64,000 nt of DNA from Mustela lutreola (taxonomy: Eukaryota; Chordata; Mammalia; Carnivora; Mustelidae), in contig NC_081293.1 in assembly GCF_030435805.1 (NCBI RefSeq), forward strand, positions 191,383,546-191,447,545. Direction: 5' to 3'. The first letter of the stretch is position 1. Each line of letters begins with the position of its first letter. The notes under the pieces are model-generated. The model saw only the letters and a list, made by a program, of their open reading frames with translations, had not been told where the DNA came from and searched no databases. This document shows positions 55,245 to 64,000 of the stretch, in pieces. The translations under genes and the position numbers were made by a program.

Positions 55245-55530
55245 ATTAATAACACCGACAATAACTGCTACTTGTAAGAGACTGGTAGGTCCGTGCTCAG
55301 AAGGACTTTATACATTTAACTCACTCAATCCTAGTGACTTAATCCTCATCACTCTTAGGCTCCTCATGAGGTAGGTGAACTCTTAGCAGCTCCATCTCAC
55401 CAACAAGTAAATTGAGGCCTAAAGGAATTAAATGTCATGTAGCTGGTTAGTGCTAATGGCACGCTTTATGCTCAAACAACCTAACCTCTCATAGTTCATG
55501 GTCTTATCCACTACACAGTCTTCCATATTT
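55245..55530 (-). repeat. MIR element
   Basis: 'aataactgctacttgtaaga', 'ctcatgaggtaggtgaactc', 'aagtaaattgaggcctaaag', 'catgtagctggttagtgcta' and 'gtcttatccactacacagtc' run in reversed MIR order over nearly its full length. Confidence 0.85.
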
Positions 55531-56059
55531 ATACCTCTCCTAAAAAAAATCCTCTACACATAAGACACACCCTACCCCTTTCCCCATATCTCCCACTGTC
55601 CCTTGCCTGGAAATTGCCTACACTCTCCTAGGCATTTCTGTCCTCAGATTTCCCTTTGCTGACATTTCTCTTGAGGACATGTCGATGCGAGCAGTAATAT
55701 AGATAACCTCAGATAACAAATCTAAAAATAATTTCTCCTTAGCTTTGACATTCATCGCTGGTATTGTTACTGTTCTGGCTGATCTGCTTTCCTGATTGTA
55801 TAAGGCTCCACAGAGCATGGCTGGCTGGTGGCCCAGGACATCTGGATGTGGCTGGAAGCCTCACTGGGCTTGGGATACAGATCTGAGATCTGATTTTTGC
55901 TGTGCAGAATAATGAAAATGATCTGTAATAATGATGTTTTGAAGAGTCATTTTAATAGTCAATCAAAGCACTTCTAAAAAGAGGTTGGACAGTGAGAGAT
56001 TGAGAGGCAGACAGGTCAGGCCCCTCTGGGTTGTGAGGATTCCATAGAATCTGGAACTG
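55531..56059. other. Intergenic, no feature recognised
   Basis: Unassigned. Confidence 0.5.
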
Positions 56060-56230
56060 GACTGGAGCTAAGAGGTCAAAGGTCCATATCCTCCTGTTAT
56101 AGAGGGTGAGGACCAGAGAGGTCACCTAACCAGCCTAGGGTCTCACTGCTGTCTGTTGGCAGCAGGGCAAGGCCAGAGCCTAGGTCTTACAACTCCTGGT
56201 TAATAGTTCTGTTTCTGCCAGCATTGTCTT
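56060..56230 (-). repeat. MIR-like fragment
   Basis: 'tatagagggtgaggaccaga', 'gaggtcacctaaccagccta' and 'gccagagcctaggtcttaca' resemble the reversed MIR core and 3' part. Confidence 0.55.
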
Positions 56231-56555
56231 CCAGAGTAGACCCAAGCCCATCGATCTAGTATTATTGTTTACAAAGGCACCACAGGAGAGGTCACAGAAA
56301 AATCAGATCATTGTCTCCCATGGACTTAAATATAGAAAATTATAAATATGCATGTATTTCCCTAGCTTGATATAATAATCTGTCATGGGCCTCTGGTCTA
56401 TGAATTGATACAAATTGTTCTGGCATCTGTTTTTTTCCAGTGCTTCCTTTAAGGAAAAATACATACTATATATTCAAAAAGTTTTTTGTTTTTGTTTTTT
56501 CCTTTTCTAAATCCTCTGTGAAATAAGGAAGAGTCTCCCCAGTGTAAATTTTTGC
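56231..56555. other. Intergenic, no feature recognised
   Basis: Unassigned. AT-rich. Confidence 0.45.
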
Positions 56556-56720
56556 TTTGTTATTTGCTGAGTTTGACTTGGGGTGAGGACAAGTTAGTTA
56601 ACACTTCCAAAGGCTTGCCTCCTCACTGTCAGCTGAGGTTAACAAAGGAGGGATGTTGTGTGGGTTCCGTGAGATACTAGCTCAGAACGCTGTGCACAAA
56701 AAGCCTGAAAAGCATTTTTC
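56556..56720 (+). repeat. Possible MIR fragment
   Basis: 'gaggacaagttagttaacac' then 'gtgggttccgtgagatacta' loosely follow MIR order. Confidence 0.4.
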
Positions 56721-56931
56721 TCTTATCTCTCTTTTTCAGTATTGATGGGCTACCAAGCAAACCTCTCCTCTCTTGATTTTAACCTTTCAGGTGCTTTCCT
56801 ACTTGGTGCCTTCTCTGTCTTTTTGGGGTCCTAGAAGCAGGGTGTACATAGCATTCTGGCTTTAGGAAACTCATGAGGAAATAAGTAGACATAGATGTAT
56901 GTAAGTCTGTCTGCCTATCTACATATCAGTC

Positions 56932-57000
56932 TATCACCATCATCATCATCACTCTCCCTTTCTCCTTCTACTGTTATTTATTTATTTATTTATTTCCCTG
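56932..57000. repeat. (ATC)n and (TTTA)n short arrays
   Basis: 'caccatcatcatcatcac' at 56936-56953 and five to six TTTA units at 56974-56996. Confidence 0.85.
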
Positions 57001-57089
57001 TTAGGTTTCCTACTGCTTTTCTAAAACTGTACTTTTTCATAGTACAGACTATGGAAGAAGACATCTGTAGGTGCAGACCCTGTTGCAGC

Positions 57090-57275
57090 CACTCACCGGC
57101 CACATTACCTCTGTCTCCCTGATCCTCAGTCTCTTTACATCTAAATAGAGATAACAGTGTCTAATTCATAGGGCTGTAGTGAGAAATAGGCACACTGCAA
57201 AGGAAGCCCACAACACAGTGCCAGGCACAGAGTGGGCAGCAAGAGGTGGTTATTCATTGTATCATTATTATAAAC
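57090..57275 (+). repeat. MIR fragment
   Basis: 'gatcctcagtctctttacat', 'catagggctgtagtgagaaa' and 'cacaacacagtgccaggcac' are in MIR order. Confidence 0.7.
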
Positions 57276-58022
57276 CAACTTCTACAGTATTGTGTCAGCC
57301 TCTGGGCACTGTCTGCATCTAGCAGCTATGATTACTGTAGGGACTCCTTTTCCCTCTATGGCATAAGCCTTGTCCTTGGTTTAGGACAATTAGCTTGAAA
57401 CTCATAAATTTACATATAAATTGCATTGTTATGTATTTTAAGTTTAGCTTTGTTTTCTGGAATAAAATCCTTTGAATTAAAATGCATTTACCATTTTCTT
57501 GTTCTATCACACAAACATATCTTTTAGTGTTTTTGGTTTTTTTCCTCATCAGTTGGTAACTTCTTTACTCAGAGGAGCTAAATATCATCTCTGGATGTAG
57601 AGATTTCACTCGTGCTTTCTTCTGCAACCATTCACAATCTAAGCCTCGAGCCCTGGGACGTGTGTCTCTTTTGCCACAGCAAAGAGAGGACATGCTGTTT
57701 CTGCCTCTCTGTCTTATAACACTGTCTTATACAAGATAAGGCACCAACGGAGTCCTTGATGATTAAATTTGGTAAGATAGCTTGTCAAGGGCTTTTGAAA
57801 GTCTAAATAAAAGAAATCCTTTGTTGGTTTCTTGTCAGCATCTTTATCCCCTAAAAACATTTAACTAGATTTAATAGAGCTTATTTTCCTTACACAAACA
57901 TTCTTGCTTTTCCCTGTTAATGTGTTTTCTGAAGTGTTTAATGATTCTACATGTTATAAAAAATGAGATGCCGTTGTTATTTTCTGTGTCTGTTCTGGAG
58001 CTTTTCTCAAAATGTTGATTCT
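57276..58022. other. Intergenic, no feature recognised
   Basis: Unassigned. AT-rich. Confidence 0.5.
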
Positions 58023-58030
58023 GTGGGCAG

Positions 58031-58035
<5 letters not shown>

Positions 58036-58064
<29 letters not shown>

Positions 58065-58133
58065 TTTTATTTATTTATCAGAGAGAGAGAAGGGGAGAGA
58101 GCAAGCACAGGCAGACAGAATGGCAGGCAGAGA
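58036..58133 (-). repeat. 5'-truncated Can-SINE
   Basis: Only the tail half is present: about 24 T residues, 'aaagattttatttatttatc', then GA-rich sequence and 'ggcaggcagag'. The tRNA-like head is missing. A perfect 13-bp duplication 'gtgggcagtcttt' lies at 58023-58035 and 58134-58146, so the copy inserted in truncated form. Confidence 0.92.
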
Positions 58134-58146
58134 GTGGGCAGTCTTT

Positions 58147-59994
58147 AAGCTCTTGAGCTCTGGCTTAATATGTTACCTTGGGTTTTGCGTTTTGGCCAAA
58201 AAATTTCTCCTCAAGTTTCCTAGGAATTCAGAATCACAAAATGTGTGCACTTGTGTTTAGAGCTCCCTGAATAGTTGCCACTGTTAGTTCTTTTTTCCCC
58301 TAAAAATCAATTGTGGGATTAGGACTTTGAGTAAAATATCATTTCAGGCTTCCTGCTCTCTTTTCATTTTCATCTGGAGAGGAGCTTTGAACCATAAAAT
58401 CTAGGATTTCTACTGATTTTAGAGCCAGCTCTCTGCCTTTGATGCTTTGAAAGAAACTCTTGCTTGGATGAAGAAGTCCCCATTTAAAGTCAATCTCTGA
58501 TCCAGGCTTCTGCCTGAGGAAGAGGGCTGTGCTTCAGAAACAAGCACTTTCATGTTTAACATCAAAATTGTCTGGTGAGGAGACTGTCCCAGTGCTGGCA
58601 CTGTAAAAGTCAGTGTTATCACACATAAGTGCATAGTCATCGTACTGTTACCATTTGAAAAGTATTCTAGGTCTGATGACCAGTCACCTTATCTACTGGA
58701 AAAAAATGTTTCCTCTTTGCTCTAGAGGGAAATTAGTTTGTTTTCAAAATTTATTTTTTTAAATCAGCTGTCATTTCCCATGAAGTCAATTTTAGTAGGT
58801 TTAAAAATGCTTCTGATTTCTGAACTTCATCTTGTGCTACAAAGCATCAGAAGGCCTCCCTCAAAAACCCAGAAGACCTTCCTTGTGAAAGCTGCTGTTT
58901 TGGTTCTTGTTGGTCACAGCCTGAGAGCTAGAGCTCAGTGACAGGGCAAGGCAGCTACTTGGATGAGGAAGTCAAGGCAACTTCAATTTTGCCAGGGTAG
59001 TTTCATGATTCATCAAAATAAAAAAACAAAAACAAAAACCAAAAAACAAGAAAACAAATACTGGTGAGAAAAAAAAAAAAAAGTTCCTCTCCTGGGCCAG
59101 TCACCTTCTAGAAGAGAACCCTGTTAATATTTTCCGAACACTGCCTCAGAAAACCATGGGCCCCTCAGAAAACCTATCACCTGCAAGAGTTGTGTGCATA
59201 ATTTTGGCTTCAGGAACTCTTTCCAATGGGGCACACTCCCTACCATTCTACTGCCTGCCTCTCAGTTTCTAGAAGAGATGTCTTTGGTTGCTGAGAAAGA
59301 CAACAAAGATTAGATGAAATGAGCTAGAATGCACAGGATGTAGCCAGCCCGAGTAAGGGCTATGTTGACCCAGGTCTTCTTCAGAGGGGTCCTTATGGTT
59401 GGTGTGGTTTGAAGCCTGGGGAATTAGTTCTTTGATCAGGAAGGGAGAGATACACAGAGCCATTGACAATACGTGACAGGGGGTTTTCGTTTCCCATGGA
59501 GCCAAATAATCATTATGGATATTATCTTCTCGAATACTCTCTGTTCTGCCTCTGAGAAAACAAATTATTTTCCTTAGTTTTATTCTTGTATATTACCCTA
59601 TGAAAACAACATATCATTAGATACCTCTTGCCAGGAGAACTTATGTTCACTCGAGAAGACAGGAGTTTCCCATTTTTAGATGGGAAATGTGAGGCAGAAG
59701 AAATGCATTTGGGTAAAATGGCTGGATAAAAATAGAAGTAGAACCTAAAAGTCCTGGTATCTGCAGCTGCCTGATGTTCCTCACACCTGATTACACTTCT
59801 GTGTGTCCAAGACTGAGGATTCCACAGTTAGAGTGCTTTGAACATCATGCGCCCTGTGACTTAATGATGTGGGGCACTGGATCTGACCTAAGGAGGTTGG
59901 TAGTATGGGAAGAAATTCTACTCTAATAGTTGGTCTCTCTTTTGGGAAAACTTCCTGGGAAGTATTCTGATTTTCTTATTTCCATACTATTCCT
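58147..59994. other. Intergenic, no feature recognised
   Basis: Unassigned, with A-rich low-complexity runs at about 59018-59085. No gene. Confidence 0.5.
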
Positions 59995-60102
59995 TTTAAA
60001 GATTTTATCTTTAAGTAATCTCTACACCCAACGTGGGCCTTGAGTTTACAACCCCGAGATCAAGAGTTGCATACTTCAGGAACTGAGCCAGCCAGGCACC
60101 CC
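59995..60102 (-). repeat. Short Can-SINE (tRNA head only), reverse
   Basis: 'ttaaagattttatctttaag', 'cacccaacgtgggccttgag', 'cgagatcaagagttgcatac' and 'ctgagccagccaggcaccc'. The GA-rich middle is absent. Flanks 'tccatactattcct' / 'tccatgctcttct' are an imperfect duplication. Confidence 0.88.
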
Positions 60103-61029
60103 TCCATGCTCTTCTCTTGGTGTTTCCTTCTCTTCCTCTGCCCACTTACCTTGCAAATGCTGGACTTCTCCTTATGTGGGCTCAGGAGAGGGACTACCTG
60201 GAGATGGAAGGGAGAGGAGCCTCAGCTTGTGGTGACTGGAGGTTAGACAGATCACAGGCACAATGAAAAACAGGAGGCTACAGAGTTGCAGCAGGTAGTT
60301 GTAGCAGAGAAGGAGGGCTTGGAAGGAGAAGAGATGGAGAGGCTATACAAGGAACCTGGAAGGGTTTTCCACAGTAGTTTGTGATTAGCAGTGTCTGGTG
60401 GATACCAGAACCTTGGCTTACCTTATATCCCTGGAGAGGTGGGGGAAATTAGGGAGGGGATGAATATACTAGTCCCTTCCAGAGGGAGGGCAAGAGCCAG
60501 GTATCCTGTGATTAATCCACTCACCACAATCCCTCCTATACTGTCCAAGAGAAACAACTCTTCCTGTCTCACGCGGCCCATCTGCCCAGAGTGCTGTTGT
60601 CCCATTGGTACCCAGTGCTTTCCCTAGAGTGTGCCTTGCTCCTCTCTTGCCATGGCAATTCCCATCTCTGCATGCTGGACCAGGTGGCAGCTTCAGAACA
60701 TGTAGTGAAGTGTCAGGTGCTTGGTAGGTCTCAGATGTCTTAATTTGTCCAATGGCTAGGGCAAGGGAACTGTTGAGATACATGAGTAAATCTCCTTTTT
60801 TAACTCTCACACATGTGCAAGGATGCAGGAAACTGCACTAGGAAGCCTCCACCATGGGGTACACTTGCCCCTGGAGTATGAATTAGGCAACTCTGGCAGG
60901 TCCCTCTGTGTTTGGGAGCTGAGGAATTGCTCTTGATTTTTTTGGTTATTATCCTGCACGTCCATGAGTGTATGTGTATTGCTATCACAGGACTCTAGAG
61001 GTTATCTTTCCTAATTCATTTACTCATGA
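60103..61029. other. Intergenic, no feature recognised
   Basis: Unassigned. Frames of up to 113 codons without family features. Confidence 0.5.
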
Positions 61030-62440
61030 ATTTATTGATTAATTCTATAACTCAGCACATTTATTGAGTACCTACTATATGCCAAACTTTGATTTAGGTA
61101 CTGAGGTATAGGAAAATAACAAAAATTCCTGTCTTATTGGAGTTATATTCTAGGGAGGAGATAGACAACAACCAAATTAGGTAAATTATATGACATATTC
61201 AAATGTGATAAGTCTAATGGAGAAAAATAAAGGAGGGTAGGAAATCTGAGCGAAGACATGCAATTTTATTTTATTTTATTTTAAGACGTGCAATTTTAAA
61301 TAGGACGTTTGAGGAAGGCTTTAGTGAGTAGGTGACATTTGATGCAAAACTTGAAGGAGGTTAAGAAGTGAATCATGTGGATATCTGGGGGAAGAACATT
61401 CCAGTCAGAAGAATTAACTAGTCAGAGGTCCCAAGGGGGTGCAGACATGCCGTGTTTGAAGTACAGCGACGAAGCCAGTGTGGCTGGGGTGGAGTCCATG
61501 AGGGCAGAGTAGTAACAGATGAGGTCAGAAAATCAGTGTGTGGTGAGGAGGTGGTGCCTTATAGGCGATTATGAGAACTTGGCTTTTGTTCTGTGTGAAA
61601 TGGAAAGCCACTGGAGGCTTCAAGGACTGGAATGCTATAAAAGGATCCCTCTGGCTGCTTTGTTGAGAATAGACTGTAGGGGAGCGGGGTGGAAGCAAAG
61701 AGATCAGCATTACAGTGAGCCAGGTGAGGGAAAATAAGACTTGGATTAGATGAGCAGTAGAAGTGGTGAGATATGGTTAGATTCTGAATATGAATGTGCT
61801 TTCAAATGTAGTGCCAGCAGAATTTTCTGATGGATTGGATAGGGGGTGTGAAAGAGAGGTATCAGAATGGCTATTTATCTGCCTGAGTGACAGGAAGGAT
61901 CAAGGTGTGAGATGAAGAAGGCTTCAGGTGGAGCAAGTTTGGGGGAGGAAGTCATGATCAGAAGTTCAGTGTGAGGTATTTTAAGTTTGAGATACCTACT
62001 AGATGTCCACGTGGATTGATCTAGTTCGTGGGGGTTCATGTGAGAGGTGCCACTTAGGTGTTTAAATTAGAAGTCATCAGGGGCGCCTGTTGGTTAGGCA
62101 TCCGACTCTAAATTTCAGCTCGGGTTATGATCTCTGGGTGGTGACATCAAAGCATGCATCAGGCTCCATGCTGAGTGTAGAGAGCCTGGGTGGGATTTTC
62201 ACTCTGCCTCTCCCTCTGTGCCACCTCCCAGCCCCCCTCCCCCACCTCTGCTTGTGCTCTCTCTCTCTCTCAAAAAAAAATTTTTTTTTATGTCATCAAA
62301 TGCAGATGGTATTTAAAGTCGTGAAACTGGGTGAGATTAGTTAGGGAATGAGTACTTTTAGAGAAAAGAAAGAGTCCCCCAAACTGAGCCCTGGGGTATT
62401 CCAGTGTTAGGAGTTTAGGAAGATAAGAAGTCAGAAAGGG
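61030..62440 (-). repeat. Long L2 LINE, reverse, with a SINE inside
   Basis: Reversed L2 in order from the 3' end: 'atttattgagtacctactat', 'atggaaagccactggaggct', 'gcctttgttgagaatagac'-like text at about 61660, 'gatggattggatagggggtg', 'aagtttgagatacctactag', then after the SINE 'gatggtatttaaagtcgtga' and 'actgagccctggggtattcc'. This is the complement of the L2 reverse transcriptase block seen forward at 5590. A (TTTTA)n array lies at 61263-61284. Confidence 0.8.
62080..62290 (+). repeat. Can-SINE in L2, forward
   Basis: 'ggggcgcctgttggttaggc', 'atttcagctcgggttatgat', 'catcaggctccatgctgagt', CT-rich middle and A tail. 'gtcatca' flanks both sides. Confidence 0.92.
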
Positions 62441-62771
62441 GGCCTACAGGGAGGTGGGGTCCTATGGCTTCCATGTTTCAGCCCCAGAAATCATCTACTT
62501 GTCTTCTACCCACTTCCCAGTGTGCACATCTCCATCATGCAGAATATGTACATGGAAAATGATTCCATGATGGAGTAGAATAACTTCCCCTATTGATAAT
62601 AAACAATTATCTCAATCCCTACATATGTCTTATGTTAAGGGTGTATAGTTGGATGGGAAGCAAAGGGTCTTATTTCTTCCATTTCACCTTCTTCATAAAG
62701 TGTAAGGAGCTATACCATAGGCTGAGGTGAGGGCAGAATCCAGACCCCATGCAGAAGGAAAGAATTGGAAC
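62441..62771. other. Spacer, possibly more L2
   Basis: No clear feature. The L2 reading fades near 62440. Confidence 0.4.
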
Positions 62772-62910
62772 AGGGGCACCTGGCTGTTTCAGTCAGTAGA
62801 ACATGCAACTCCTGATCTCAGGTCTGTGAGTTTGAACCCCAAGTTAGGTGTAGAGATTACTTAAAAATAAAATCTGCCCCCCCCAAAAAAAACAAAAACA
62901 AAAACATAAA
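62772..62910 (+). repeat. Short Can-SINE, forward
   Basis: 'ggggcacctggctgtttcag', 'aactcctgatctcaggtctg', 'gagtttgaaccccaagttag' and 'gattacttaaaaataaaatc', then an A-rich tail. Confidence 0.88.
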
Positions 62911-63084
62911 AACCTTGGAAACAAAATTCTGGGTTCTTAAATTCTAGGTTCTTATCCCAAATTTACCTTTGTTTGTTTGCTATGTATACTTTAGGCAGTA
63001 ATTTACTTTGTCCAAGCTTTAGTTAACATGACTGAATATAAGAATAACACTATAATCTGTGTCTAATTAGCAGATTTTTTAAAG

Positions 63085-63680
63085 ATTTCATTTAATCTTT
63101 AATAGCTCTATGGGATATAATTGAATACAAAGAACTGCACACATTTAAAGTACAATTTGGTGTTTGGACAGATGCAAACACCCATGATACATCACCATAG
63201 TTAAAGGAACAGACATATCTGACACTTCCCAGAGTTTCCTGTTTTCCTTTGTTTTTCTTTTTTTTTTTTTTTTGGTAAGAACACTTAACCCGAGATCCAC
63301 CCTCTTAACAAATTTTGAAGTGCACAATAGACTGTTGTTAACTTTATGCATGTTGTTGTACAGCAGATTGCTAGAAATTACTCATCTTACATAACTGAAA
63401 CTTTGTGCCTTTGAATAACAACTCCCCAATCCCCTCACCCTCCACCCCCTGGTAGCCACTATTGATATCTCTTCTTCTAGGAGTTTGACTATTTCAGATT
63501 CCTCCTGTAAGTGGATTTAAACAGACTCATATTTCTCTTTTTTATTTTTATTTTTTAAATTTTATTTTAGCAAACTCTACACCTAACTCATGATCCCAAG
63601 ATCAAGTGCCGAATGCTCTACTGACCAAGCCAGCCAAGTGCCCCTTAAACAAACTGGTATTTCTCTCATCTTAAAGGAGA
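63085..63680 (-). repeat. Old L1 3' UTR, reverse, split by a SINE
   Basis: 'gctctatgggatataattga', 'tgcacacatttaaagtacaa', 'acccgagatccaccctctta', 'ataactgaaactttgtgcct' and 'ccctggtagccactattgat' follow reversed L1MA/MB 3' UTR order. Confidence 0.8.
63539..63645 (-). repeat. Short Can-SINE (tRNA head only), reverse
   Basis: 'acacctaactcatgatccca', 'agatcaagtgccgaatgctc' and 'gaccaagccagccaagtgcc'. It is bounded by a 21-bp imperfect duplication at 63518-63538 and 63646-63666 (three mismatches). Confidence 0.9.
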
Positions 63681-63780
63681 TCTCTCTTGATCCCATTTTT
63701 TTGTCTACTCCCATTTTTATGTAGTCAGAAAAATTCCTAAAGATCTGTCTGTCCTTGCTTCCTCACCTCTTAATCTTTCT

Positions 63781-63840
63781 TTAAAAAATACTTTACTGAG
63801 GTGTGGTTAACACATAAAAACTGGTTTTTAGATTTTAAAT
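63781..63840 (-). repeat. Old L1 3' end scrap
   Basis: 'tactttactgaggtgtggtt' and 'aacacataaaaactgg' match the 'attgaagtatagttgacacaca' type L1 3' phrase. Short. Confidence 0.45.
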
Positions 63841-64000
63841 GAGATCTTACTTATGAAAACATTTTGTAAATTCTAAAGTACTGCATAAGTACAACTTACA
63901 ATTATTATTATATTGAAGATCTATGGTCAATATATTTTCCAACATAGAACTCTACTCCTGCTTCAGTGGCACTGAGCTTTCAGAATGTAGAGTGCACTCC

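Overview
The window is mammalian nuclear DNA from a carnivoran, most likely a mustelid such as a ferret, mink, marten, otter or badger. The basis is about twenty tRNA-derived Can-SINEs of the type reading 'gcctgggtggctcagtggg ... cctacttgtgatctct', and several young carnivore-type L1 3' ends. I see no bacterial, plasmid or phage content and no RNA gene apart from SINE-derived tRNA-like heads.

Only four pieces of host gene sequence are supportable, all single-exon chemoreceptors. From left to right they are: a broken bitter-taste receptor resembling TAS2R41 (10879-11790, +); a truncated family-2 olfactory receptor pseudogene (about 20490-21023, -); an intact family-2 olfactory receptor of 313 codons (25899-26840, -), probably the orthologue of OR2R1, which I recall as a pseudogene in human; and an intact, GC-rich olfactory receptor of 321 codons (52047-53012, -) that I recognise as OR10AC1. 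The combination TAS2R41 - OR2R1 - OR10AC1 matches the taste/odorant receptor block on human 7q35 as I remember it. Each intact receptor has a pyrimidine-rich splice acceptor about 20 bases before its ATG, as expected when a short 5' non-coding exon is spliced onto the coding exon.

The rest is interspersed repeats and unassigned intergenic sequence. Left part (1-17.7 kb): L1 copies nested in older L1 and L2 remains, including an L1 that keeps both ends but has lost its middle (1545-3849) and an L1 with a 5' inversion (6337-8070). Middle (17.7-37 kb): the family-2 receptor pair, SINEs, and MIR, L2 and MER5 remnants. Right part (37-64 kb): MaLR-like LTR fossils, a large old L1 split by a young L1 and a SINE (38.6-41.8 kb), a probable ERV1-like LTR, long L2 stretches either side of OR10AC1, and a final L2/L1 block.

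I found no undescribed biological system. The observations most worth a second look are the two structurally odd L1s, the palindromic microsatellite grown inside an L1, a repeat pair I could not name, the patchy identity between the two family-2 receptor copies, the altered motifs in OR10AC1, and the strong minus-strand bias of L1 copies. Repeat family names and boundaries come from memory of consensus sequences, not from a search.
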